This document shows positions 24,479-31,752 of a DNA stretch of 64,000 nucleotides, one piece after another (positions within the stretch are counted from its first letter, which is position 1; each line of letters begins with the position of its first letter). Source of the DNA: Avichristensenella sp031550535. GTDB taxonomy: Bacteria > Bacillota > Clostridia > Christensenellales > Aristaeellaceae. Under the pieces are notes generated by a model. The model was not told where the DNA came from. It made no database searches and worked only from the letters and a program-made list of their open reading frames with translations. The position numbers and the translations under genes are program-made. The stretch lies in NCBI GenBank assembly GCA_031550535.1, contig JAVBOM010000003.1:1-64000 (forward strand), read 5' to 3'.

Positions 24479-26014
24479 GTGAAGCATTGCCGCTGGATTG
24501 CGTTTTTGTTGGTGATCGCGCTGTGCGCCGTCTGCGCGCCGGGTATGGCGGAGGAATCAAAGCCCATGACCATGATCGGGCTGGACAGCGACGGTACTGA
24601 GCGGGACTGGGCGCAGTGCCGTTTCTTTGACCGGATGGCCGCGGCGACGGGCGTCTCGTTCTCTCTGCAGCAGTACCGCGATAGCAAAGTCTACCAGGCC
24701 GCGATTGATGACGCGTTTCACGGGCACGGCACGGTGCCGGGCGTCCTGTTCAAGGCGAATCTGTCGCCGCAGCAGGAGATGGAGTATCTTAAGAACGGGT
24801 TCCTGGTGGACCTTGCGCCGTATCTCGCGGAGCACGCGCCGAACCTGTTCACCATCCTGGAAGCGCGGCCGGACTGGCGCGCCGTGATCGAGCAGCCCGG
24901 CGGGGCGATCACGTCTCTGCCCGCGCTGAACGGCGCGGAGCGGCAGTGCTGCGTCTGGATCAACCAGAAGTGGCTGGACGCGCTCGGTCTTCAGATGCCC
25001 TCGAACATCGACGAATACACGGACGTGCTGCGCGCGATGCGCGACGGCGACCCAAACGGCAACGGCAAGAAGGACGAGATTCCGCTGTCGCTGGTAGGAC
25101 CGTTTGAGGCGAAGTACCTTCTGCACGCCTGGGGCCTCACGCCGAACGACTACAATATCTATGTGGACGAGCAGGGCGCGGTCCGCTTCGCGCCGTTTGA
25201 GGAAGAGTACCGGGTGTTTGTGGAGTGGCTGAAAATGGCGCTGTCCGAGTCGCTGATCGACCCGGACACCTTTAGGCAGATGCAGAGCACGCGCAGCACG
25301 GCGCTGTCCACCACGGACACCGACGCGCCGCTGACCATCGGCGGCATGGTGTCCACCGCGCCGTACACGCTGATTAACATGGACAAGACGACGGAATATT
25401 CGGCGCTCCGGCCACTGGAATACCAGGGAAAGCGGGTGTACAGGCGGCTGCTGGGCGGTGTGGCGCGCGGTACGTTCGCGATCACGAGCGCGTGCGAGGA
25501 CATCCCCGCCGCGCTGCGCTGGGTGGACTACCTGTACACGGAGGCGGGCGGCCGGCTCGCGTTCGCGGGGCAGGAGGGCGAGGACTATGAGATCGCGGCG
25601 AACGGTTCCTGGAAGTGGACGAGCGGCGAGGACTATACGGTGCTGACGGATATCGTGGCCAACAGCGTTATCGCGGGTGATGGGCGCACGCCGGGGTTGG
25701 AGCCCGCCGCGTTCATGCGCAACAGCGAGATCACCGCGGACAACCACGTCCGGCGGCAGGCGGACACCCTGCGCGACTATCTTGTGGAGCCCTTCCCCGT
25801 CACCTGGCCGACGGACGCGGCGCGCGAGGCGCGCATCGCCGAGCTGCAAGAGGCGCTCGGCGCGTGCGTGGACACGGCCATCGCCAATTTCGCGATGGGC
25901 ATCGTGCCGCTGGACGACGAGCACTGGAACGCGTTCATGGAAGATGCGAAGGCGCTGGGCGCGGAGGAGTTTGTGGCGCTTTGGCAGGCGAAATACGACG
26001 AGGTGAAAGAGTAA
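24479..26014 (+). CDS. Extracellular solute-binding protein (family 1, orphan)
   Basis: 511 aa with an N-terminal signal peptide (hydrophobic core FLLVIALCAVCA, cleavage probably after GMA near residue 24) and no lipobox Cys at the expected place. The DPNGNGKKDE loop near residue 195 is the calcium-binding-like loop of LipO/YtcQ-type sugar-binding proteins. Start GTG, with AGGGGG 8 nt upstream; the overlapping ATG leads at once to a stop. No permease or ATPase gene is adjacent, so it must work with a transporter encoded elsewhere or have another role. Confidence 0.85.
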   Translation: MKHCRWIAFLLVIALCAVCAPGMAEESKPMTMIGLDSDGTERDWAQCRFFDRMAAATGVSFSLQQYRDSKVYQAAIDDAFHGHGTVPGVLFKANLSPQQEMEYLKNGFLVDLAPYLAEHAPNLFTILEARPDWRAVIEQPGGAITSLPALNGAERQCCVWINQKWLDALGLQMPSNIDEYTDVLRAMRDGDPNGNGKKDEIPLSLVGPFEAKYLLHAWGLTPNDYNIYVDEQGAVRFAPFEEEYRVFVEWLKMALSESLIDPDTFRQMQSTRSTALSTTDTDAPLTIGGMVSTAPYTLINMDKTTEYSALRPLEYQGKRVYRRLLGGVARGTFAITSACEDIPAALRWVDYLYTEAGGRLAFAGQEGEDYEIAANGSWKWTSGEDYTVLTDIVANSVIAGDGRTPGLEPAAFMRNSEITADNHVRRQADTLRDYLVEPFPVTWPTDAAREARIAELQEALGACVDTAIANFAMGIVPLDDEHWNAFMEDAKALGAEEFVALWQAKYDEVKE

Positions 26015-26025
26015 CAGAACCATAC

Positions 26026-26064
26026 GGCACTTGGCGGGCGTGTGGCGTCCGCCAAGTGCCGCGC
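26026..26064 (+). terminator. 12-bp hairpin between two genes
   Basis: GGCACTTGGCGG and CCGCCAAGTGCC form a perfect 12-bp stem starting about 12 nt after the stop codon. There is no T run, so it may pause polymerase or protect mRNA rather than terminate. Confidence 0.5.
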
Positions 26065-26082
26065 CGGGAGGAGTACAATAAG

Positions 26083-26760
26083 ATGACAATCGGCGTGATC
26101 GCGGCCATGGAGCAGGAAATGCGGGCATTGCTCAGCGAGCTTCAACACCGGTCAACGGAGGAAATCGCTGGCACCGCGTACCACACGGGCACCATAGGCG
26201 GCTTGAAAGCCGTGCTCGCGGTAGGCGGCGTCGGCAAGGTGAACGCGGCCATCTGCACGCAGATCCTGATCGACCGGTTTCACGTCGGTGCGGTCATCAA
26301 CACGGGCATCGCGGGCAGCCTGGACGACCGCGCGGGGCATTTGTCCGTCGTGATCGCGGATCGGATCACGTATCACGACGTCCGCCGGGAACAGCGGATG
26401 GAGCTTTTTCCGTATCAGGAGTTTTTCGAATCGGACCAAGAGCTTGTCAAGCGGCTTTATGAGGCATCCGACAAGGAAACGACGCGCATTGGTGGCATTG
26501 TCACAGGCGACGCGTTCATCGCCGATTCCCGGAAAAAAGAAGAGCTGAAAGAGGCGTTCGGCGCGCTCTGCGTGGAGATGGAGGGCGCCGCCGTGGCGCA
26601 TGCCGCACACGTGAACGGCGTGCCGTTTTGCGTGGTCCGCTGCATATCCGACATGGCGAACGACGCGGCGGAAACGGATTACAAGGAGTACGAATCGCTC
26701 GCCGCGACGAAGGTCGCCGGGATGGTGCATGCCATGCTGGCGTGGATGGGCGGGGAGTAG
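26083..26760 (+). CDS. mtnN: 5'-methylthioadenosine/S-adenosylhomocysteine nucleosidase
   Basis: 225 aa. Family motifs are in order: GVIAAMEQEM at the N-terminus, GGVGKVNAA near 45, NTGIAGSL near 73, EMEGAAVAH near 165 (Glu pair binding the ribose) and the catalytic Asp in RCISDMA near 188. It removes adenine from methylthioadenosine and S-adenosylhomocysteine, clearing the by-products of the methyltransferases. GGGAGGAG precedes the ATG. Confidence 0.95.
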   Translation: MTIGVIAAMEQEMRALLSELQHRSTEEIAGTAYHTGTIGGLKAVLAVGGVGKVNAAICTQILIDRFHVGAVINTGIAGSLDDRAGHLSVVIADRITYHDVRREQRMELFPYQEFFESDQELVKRLYEASDKETTRIGGIVTGDAFIADSRKKEELKEAFGALCVEMEGAAVAHAAHVNGVPFCVVRCISDMANDAAETDYKEYESLAATKVAGMVHAMLAWMGGE

Positions 26761-26773
26761 CAAGGATTTTCGT

Positions 26774-27223
26774 ATGGAAACTATCATTATCGAGCAGACC
26801 AGGGACTACAAAAAACGGATTTCGTATGATCCGGGAACAGATACATTTCCGGAGTCAGCATATGATTGCCTTTTTCATGAAAGGGGCTTCACGCACCCCT
26901 ACGGCTGGCTGAAGGGTTCGGGTACACCTCCTGGGGATCATCTGGATGTGTTTCTGTTGTCCCGCGAAACGTGTTCGCTTGGCGATGAACTGCCGGTAAA
27001 GATTGTTGGCGTGTTCAAGAGAAACGATGGCGATCACAAGCTGATCGGGATAGCGCCCGAGCGCCCCGAAGCGGATTTCTCGCAGTTGCCTGAAAATGAA
27101 AAGAATGACCTGTATACGCTCTATCCCCGCATCCATGACGGGGAGGGGTGGTTTGGTGCCGGCGCGGCGAGGGAAATAATCAACAGGTTTATGGAACATG
27201 GCCGGCGCGGCATGACGAAGTGA
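26774..27223 (+). CDS. Inorganic pyrophosphatase-like protein
   Basis: 149 aa. The centre, YGWLKGSGTPPGDHLDVFLL, resembles the family I soluble pyrophosphatase signature (YGfip.T..DgDplDvlvl), and GVF...D.DHK then follows as in that family. The first Asp of the DxDPxD triad is replaced (P-G-D-H-L-D), so only two of the three metal-binding Asp are obvious. It may be a divergent pyrophosphatase or a relative acting on another phosphoanhydride. AAGGA lies 8 nt before the ATG and the gene starts 13 nt after mtnN. Confidence 0.65.
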   Translation: METIIIEQTRDYKKRISYDPGTDTFPESAYDCLFHERGFTHPYGWLKGSGTPPGDHLDVFLLSRETCSLGDELPVKIVGVFKRNDGDHKLIGIAPERPEADFSQLPENEKNDLYTLYPRIHDGEGWFGAGAAREIINRFMEHGRRGMTK

Positions 27224-27243
27224 AAGCGCGAGGAATAGAACGC

Positions 27244-27705
27244 ATGCGGGACGAAAGCATCATTCAAGCCTATTGGGATGGCTTTCTGGAAAAGACGGGG
27301 AGGCCGCGCGGCACGCGGTACGGCTTCTGCGGCTGCATGGGACCGAATGAGCGGATCGCGGGTGAGCTGACCGCGTTGATCCTGGCGGGCATCAAGACCG
27401 CCACCACGTCGTGTCTGCTCAGCTATCAGGCGGCCGCAGAGCCGGTTCCAAAGGCGGGCGATCTGGGAATCATAACGGACTGGAATGGCAATCCAAGGTG
27501 TGTGATCGAGAACACGGGCGTGATGGTTCTTCCCTTCAGGGAAATGACGTATGAACTTTGCAAGCGGGAAGGGGAGGACGACAGCCTTTCGTCGTGGCAG
27601 GAAACGCACTTTCGTATTTTCACGGAAGAAGGCGCGGATCTCGGCTACACGTTCACAGGGGATACGCCGGTTGTGTTTGAAGATTTCTGGGTGATCTATC
27701 CATAA
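27244..27705 (+). CDS. ASCH domain protein
   Basis: 153 aa. GIKTATTS near residue 47 is the ASCH signature (GxKtxT). It is preceded by FCGCMGPNER and followed by PKAGDLGIITD, WNGNPRCVI and the HFRIFTEEG segment near 120. ASCH proteins have a PUA-like fold; some bind RNA, and the related YqfB hydrolyses N4-acetylcytidine. GAGGA precedes the ATG. Third gene of a run beginning with mtnN. Confidence 0.85.
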   Translation: MRDESIIQAYWDGFLEKTGRPRGTRYGFCGCMGPNERIAGELTALILAGIKTATTSCLLSYQAAAEPVPKAGDLGIITDWNGNPRCVIENTGVMVLPFREMTYELCKREGEDDSLSSWQETHFRIFTEEGADLGYTFTGDTPVVFEDFWVIYP

Positions 27706-27715
27706 CAAACGATGA

Positions 27716-27766
27716 CAAAGCAACCGGCGCGCGCATCAAGGCTCGCCGGCTGCTCATTTTATACGA
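27716..27766 (+). terminator. Terminator after the ASCH gene
   Basis: AGCAACCGGCG, a loop of about 13 nt, CGCCGGCTGCT, then CATTTTAT. It lies between convergent genes and may serve both. Confidence 0.7.
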
Positions 27767-27772
27767 TGGGCG

Positions 27773-28603
27773 TTACTCCACGTAGCTCCCCTTTAAAAAC
27801 GCGATTTCCTCCGCCCACCCCTCGTTCTCGTTCGGGGTTTCCAAAATAAACACCTTCTCACGCAGCGCCGGGTGGTTCACCACGCGCGCCAGCGCCTCAC
27901 GCCCGATTTTGCCCTGTCCGAGCTTAGCATGCCGGTCCCGCTGGCTCCCCCGCTCGTTCAGGCTGTCGTTCATGTGCACGGCGTGGATGCGATCAAGCCC
28001 CACCGCCTTGTCAAACGCGGTCAGCACGCCGTCCAGATCATCCACAATGTCATATCCCGCGTCCCAGACGTGGCAGGTGTCCAGACAGACGCCCATCACC
28101 TCCGGCCGGGCTACACTGTCGATCACCAGGTGCAGGTCCTCAAACCGGCTGCCCACACCGCCGGAATGCGCCATGGTTTCCAGCAGGATGGGGTCCGCGT
28201 ATTCCGGGGGCACGACCGCGTCCAGCAGGTCCGCGATGTATTGAACACTGGCGTCCAGCGATTGTCCCTGCGCGCCGCCCGGGTGAAAGTTGTACAGGTT
28301 GCCCGGCAGGCGCATCATGCGCGCGAGGTCGTCCGCCATGGCGATGCGCGCGAACTCGCGCACCTTTTCACTGGCGGAGCAGGGGTTCAGCGTGTACGCC
28401 GCGTGCGCCACGGCGGGTGCGAAGCCGTGCTCTGCGGCGAACGCCTGGTACGCTGCGATATCCTGCTCGTTCAGCGGCTTGGCGGCGCTCCCGCGCGGGT
28501 TGCGCGTGAAGAATGCGAACGTGTTCGCCCCGAGCGCGAGCGCGTGCTTCCCCATCGCGAGAAAGCCCTTGGCCGAGGAAATGTGCGCGCCAATGCTGAG
28601 CAC
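27773..28603 (-). CDS. nfo: Endonuclease IV (AP endonuclease)
   Basis: 276 aa TIM barrel, near-standard length. Metal ligands lie in conserved blocks: NFHPGG near residue 105, LLETMAHSG near 141, CLDTCHVWDAGYD near 175, HMNDS near 212 and LETPNE near 260. It incises DNA at abasic sites. Start is GTG with GAGGA 6 nt upstream, beginning 3 nt after the ricT stop, so it is co-transcribed with darA-holB-ricT. Confidence 0.95.
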   Translation of the reverse strand: MLSIGAHISSAKGFLAMGKHALALGANTFAFFTRNPRGSAAKPLNEQDIAAYQAFAAEHGFAPAVAHAAYTLNPCSASEKVREFARIAMADDLARMMRLPGNLYNFHPGGAQGQSLDASVQYIADLLDAVVPPEYADPILLETMAHSGGVGSRFEDLHLVIDSVARPEVMGVCLDTCHVWDAGYDIVDDLDGVLTAFDKAVGLDRIHAVHMNDSLNERGSQRDRHAKLGQGKIGREALARVVNHPALREKVFILETPNENEGWAEEIAFLKGSYVE

Positions 28604-28605
28604 GG

Positions 28606-29550
28606 CTATTCCTCGTCCAGCTCGTCCAGGCCGAGCAGATCCAGCTCCTCCGCGTCCAGCTCCAACGCCTGATCCAGCTCCGGCACGGCGGCCGCCTTCG
28701 GCGGCTCATGCCTCTTTTTGTCCTTTTTCTCCGCCTCGGGCGGATGTACGCGCTGCAGGTCCTGAGCCGGGTACTCCCGCACCTCGGTTCCGTCGCCCAC
28801 GGGCACGCGCACCTTGGCCGTCTGTTTCAGCACGTTGATGTCGATCACCATGCCGCGCCCGTCCGGCGTGATGACGTCCTTGCCCACGCGCGGCATACCC
28901 TTGCGGGCCTCCTCGTAGTTGTCCTGTTCGTATTTCAGGCAGCACATCAGGCGGCCGCACAGCCCGGAAATCTTGGTCGGGTTCAGCGACAGGTTTTGCT
29001 CCTTCGCCATCTTGATGGACACGGGCTGGAAATCGCCCAGGAACGACCCGCAGCAGATCGGCCGGCCGCACGGGCCAAGGCCGCCGAGCATCTTCGCCTC
29101 GTCGCGCACGCCGATTTGGCGCAGCTCGATGCGCGTCTTGAACACCGACGCCAGGTCCTTGACGAGCGAACGGAAATCCACGCGCCCGTTGGCCGTGAAA
29201 TAGAAGATGATTTTGCTGTTGTCAAACGCGTATTCCACGTCCACCAGCTTCATCTCGATTTTGTGCGCGACGATCTTCTCCTGGCAGATGGTGTACGCGT
29301 TCCGCTCGTTCTCGCGGTTCTGGTCCACCTGGCGGATGTCCGTCTCCGTCGCGAGGCGCACCACCTTGCGCAGCGGCGGGATGATCTCCGCGTCCGGTAC
29401 CTCCGCCGGATCGGCCGCGCACTCCCCTAGCTCCACGCCGCGCACGGTTTCCACCACCACGGACGCGCCCATGGACAAGGTCAACGTGCCCGGATCAAAG
29501 TAATACACCTTACCCGGCTTCTTGAACCGGACGCCGACTACGATTGCCAT
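28606..29550 (-). CDS. ricT: PSP1-domain regulatory protein RicT (YaaT)
   Basis: 314 aa. Conserved cysteines appear as GPCGRPICC near residue 165 and LCGRLMCC near 199, matching the Fe-S-ligating region of the Y-complex protein. In B. subtilis RicT works with RicA and RicF in RNase Y-dependent mRNA maturation. The C-terminus is a lysine-rich then strongly acidic tail. GGAGG precedes the ATG, and the start overlaps the holB end by 13 nt. The darA-holB-ricT order matches Bacillus, although yaaR is absent. Confidence 0.93.
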   Translation of the reverse strand: MAIVVGVRFKKPGKVYYFDPGTLTLSMGASVVVETVRGVELGECAADPAEVPDAEIIPPLRKVVRLATETDIRQVDQNRENERNAYTICQEKIVAHKIEMKLVDVEYAFDNSKIIFYFTANGRVDFRSLVKDLASVFKTRIELRQIGVRDEAKMLGGLGPCGRPICCGSFLGDFQPVSIKMAKEQNLSLNPTKISGLCGRLMCCLKYEQDNYEEARKGMPRVGKDVITPDGRGMVIDINVLKQTAKVRVPVGDGTEVREYPAQDLQRVHPPEAEKKDKKRHEPPKAAAVPELDQALELDAEELDLLGLDELDEE

Positions 29551-30536
29551 TGCTTGCTTTCCTCCGCATATTCCAATACAAACCGCTCCAGCGCGGCCTG
29601 CCACGGCACGTTGCTGGCCAGCATGCGGCGCGCGCGCGCCACACCTTCCAGCAGGCCGGTCAAAGGCCGCGGGTCCATGTTTGATAATTCTCGCCCCCAG
29701 GGGCCGTCCGGCGCGGGTGTGCCCACAAGGCGGGCCTTCAGCGCGCCCTCAATCGCCCGCTCCATCAGATCCAGCACACGCGCGGACGCGCCTTTGTCGT
29801 CCCGGAGCGCCGTCAGGGCCGCCCAGACATCAGACGATGCGTGCGCGCTTTTCATTGCGCTTTCCACCCGTTCCCATAGCGGCCAGAACGTCTCGTCCGC
29901 CTCCATGGAGAGTGCCTCGCCGATGCTGCCGCCCGAAAGCGCGGCCAGCCGCGACGCACGCGCTTGCTCGATGCCCCGCGACACGAGCGCCGCCTCCACC
30001 GCCTCGTCCTCCATGGGCGGCACGCGCACCACGCGGCAACGCGAGCGGACCGTCGGCAGAAGCTGCGCGGCGCTTGTCGCCGTGAGGAGAAAGGCGGTGC
30101 CGGGCGGCGGCTCCTCCAGCGTCTTTAAGAGGCTGTTCTGTGCCTGCGGCGTCATGTTGCCCGCGCAATCGATGACCGCGGTCTTGTAGCCGCCCTCATA
30201 TGGCGCGGCGGCGAGCGCGGTGTTCAGCGCGCGGATCTCATCCACACCGATGCTCTTTTTTTCCGGGATGTGATGCGCGTCCGGGTGGCTGCCCGTAAGA
30301 TACCGCCGGCATGGCGGGCATTCGCCGCAGGGCTTCTCCGCCGCTGTGCAGAAAAGCGACTGCGCAAGGAGCGACGCGAGCGTCCGCTTGCCAACGCCCC
30401 CAGGGCCCGTCAGCAGCGAAGCATGGATAGGCGCGCCGGTCAAAAACGCCTCACAGAGGCCCTTGACCGCCGCGCCACGCCCACCAAAGTCTTGCACGCG
30501 AACCGCGCTGTTAGAACTTGACAAACTGCTCAACAT
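29538..30536 (-). CDS. holB: DNA polymerase III delta' subunit
   Basis: Up to 332 aa. Clamp-loader AAA+ fold with Walker A GPGGVGK near residue 44, zinc-type cysteines (FCTAAEKPCGECPPC, about 62-76), NSLLKTLEEPP near 132 and sensor-type RSRC near 164. The delta' subunit holds the clamp-loader complex together. The start is uncertain: ATG 30536 overlaps the darA end by 26 nt with no clear ribosome site, and GTG 30497 is an alternative. It is co-transcribed with darA and ricT. Confidence 0.9.
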   Translation of the reverse strand: MLSSLSSSNSAVRVQDFGGRGAAVKGLCEAFLTGAPIHASLLTGPGGVGKRTLASLLAQSLFCTAAEKPCGECPPCRRYLTGSHPDAHHIPEKKSIGVDEIRALNTALAAAPYEGGYKTAVIDCAGNMTPQAQNSLLKTLEEPPPGTAFLLTATSAAQLLPTVRSRCRVVRVPPMEDEAVEAALVSRGIEQARASRLAALSGGSIGEALSMEADETFWPLWERVESAMKSAHASSDVWAALTALRDDKGASARVLDLMERAIEGALKARLVGTPAPDGPWGRELSNMDPRPLTGLLEGVARARRMLASNVPWQAALERFVLEYAEESKQWQS

Positions 30537-30840
30537 TCATCACGAACACCGTCGCGCCGCCCACCATGACCTCAATCGGGTACGGCACGTAAACGCCGGA
30601 CGTGCCGGCCACCGGAGAAGGCGATGTGGCGATCTGCTTGCGGCTCTTGCAAATGCGCTCGATGACGGACAACGCGCCCTGGAACCTGTCATCCTCCACG
30701 CCTAGCAGCAGCGTGGTGTTCCCCGCGCGAAGGAAGCCGCCTGTCGTTGCCAATTTCGTGACACTGTACCCCTCGTTCATTAGTGTGCTCACCAGACGGG
30801 ACGCATCTTCGTCCTGAACGATGGCAATGATCAGCTTCAT
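30511..30840 (-). CDS. darA: Cyclic-di-AMP receptor, PII-like (DarA/PstA, DUF970)
   Basis: 109 aa, full length. It begins MKLIIAIVQDEDA and has the conserved TKLATTGGFLRAGNTT stretch and the C-terminal VGGATVFV. The trimeric PII-like fold binds cyclic di-AMP; the downstream partner is unknown. GGGAGG lies upstream of the ATG, and the gene sits behind a good promoter as first gene of darA-holB-ricT-nfo. Confidence 0.95.
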   Translation of the reverse strand: MKLIIAIVQDEDASRLVSTLMNEGYSVTKLATTGGFLRAGNTTLLLGVEDDRFQGALSVIERICKSRKQIATSPSPVAGTSGVYVPYPIEVMVGGATVFVMNVEQFVKF

Positions 30841-30897
30841 GATCCCGGCCTCCCTTCAAAGTTTTGGTTTTCCCTATTTCCTAAATTATCCATACCT

Positions 30898-30926
30898 ATT
30901 ATACCGAAAAGAAGGAAAAAAATCAA
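30898..30926 (-). promoter_or_regulatory. darA operon promoter
   Basis: -35 TTGATT (30921-30926), 17-nt spacer rich in T, -10 TATAAT (30898-30903). Confidence 0.82.
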
Positions 30927-31069
30927 TGCCGGTGTACTGGGCAGGGAATTTTGGCCGGACAAAAGGGCATTTGAGTGAAGCACGGGGTTTGGCCGGGCAT
31001 TCGTCAGCGGCGATCCGCGCAACAGACCGACCGCCGGAAATGCGCGCAATCTGCTTTCGTTCAATAAAC

Positions 31070-31102
31070 AGCCCGCCGGTTTGCATGGGCGGGCGATTTT
31101 CT
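31070..31102. terminator. Hairpin after the small cysteine protein gene
   Basis: GCCCGCC, a 9-nt loop, then GGCGGGC, with T-rich sequence on both sides. It directly follows the stop codon at 31103. The stretch 30927-31069 shows nothing else. Confidence 0.65.
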
Positions 31103-31513
31103 TCAGCTTTCCACCCGTGCCGCTAGGGCTTCCTCCACCAGTTCGGCCGCGCGGCGGACATATGCCACGCATACGGTACGGTCCCCCACGACGCGCATGT
31201 CGTCACAGTCCATACGCCCGTCAAACGCCGCACGAAACGCCTCCATCAGTGTCTTCACGCGGGCATTGTGCGCATTCTTCGTGTCCTGGTCCGGGTCCGT
31301 GTCGTAGCCTTCCGCCAGGCCGAGCGCCAGACACATGCCCAGCGCCGCGCCGCACGCCTCGCCCGTGTGGGCGATGCCGCCGCCGAGTGACGACGCCACC
31401 CGCATCGCCGTTTTGTCATCCATGCCGGCTTCGCCCGCAAACGCACCAAAGACCGCCTGCGCACAGTTGTATCCCTTAGCAAAGAGATTCTCCGCCTGAT
31501 CCGCGTGATGCAT
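31103..31513 (-). CDS. C_GCAxxG_C_C family redox-type protein
   Basis: 136 aa. Conserved NCAQAVF near residue 16, SLGGGIAHTGEACGAALG near 43-60 and later cysteines (DCDDM near 102, VCVAY near 112). This spacing fits the C_GCAxxG_C_C family of small proteins, thought to bind a metal cluster; molecular role unknown. GGAGG lies 8 nt before ATG 31513. It has its own extended -10 promoter with a family A element at the mRNA 5' end. Confidence 0.85.
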   Translation of the reverse strand: MHHADQAENLFAKGYNCAQAVFGAFAGEAGMDDKTAMRVASSLGGGIAHTGEACGAALGMCLALGLAEGYDTDPDQDTKNAHNARVKTLMEAFRAAFDGRMDCDDMRVVGDRTVCVAYVRRAAELVEEALAARVES

Positions 31514-31538
31514 CAATTGTTCCTCCGCTTTCTTTGAC

Positions 31539-31593
31539 GGCGGCGCTGATTTGAAAAATCGGGCGCCATAAGGGGATTCCGCGAGGAATCCCT
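31539..31593 (-). repeat. Family A double-hairpin element, copy 10
   Basis: On the minus strand GGGATTCC-TCGC-GGAATCCC, then GGCGCC-GATTT-TTC-AAATC-GCGCC. It begins 6 nt after the -10 of the cysteine-protein gene. Confidence 0.93.
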
Positions 31594-31599
31594 ACCTCT

Positions 31600-31605
31600 A
31601 ATATA
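31600..31605 (-). promoter_or_regulatory. Extended -10 promoter of the small cysteine protein
   Basis: TATATT preceded by TGT; no strong -35. The predicted start falls at the edge of the family A element. Confidence 0.6.
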
Positions 31606-31610
31606 ACAAA

Positions 31611-31642
31611 AAGGGGTGAGGGAACCTTCCCCCACCCCTTGC
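31611..31642 (-). terminator. Terminator of the pyruvate:ferredoxin oxidoreductase gene
   Basis: On the minus strand GGGGTG-G-GGGAA-gg-TTCCC-T-CACCCC followed by TTTTTG, a stem of 11 pairs and a T run. About 110 nt after the stop codon. Confidence 0.85.
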
Positions 31643-31701
31643 GGGAAACACGGCGTCCCCCGTGCGTGTATGTTTTTACGTCCTGTGATTACTTCGCCGC
31701 T

Positions 31702-31752
31702 GGCGCGAATTTGAAAAATCAGCGCCATGAAGGGATTTCGTAAGAAATCCTT
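31702..31752 (-). repeat. Family A double-hairpin element, copy 11
   Basis: On the minus strand GGATTTC-TTAC-GAAATCCC, then a hairpin 2 lacking the usual CC (GGCGC-TGATTT-TTC-AAATT-CGCGCC). Its first base lies within the nifJ stop codon TAA. Confidence 0.88.
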
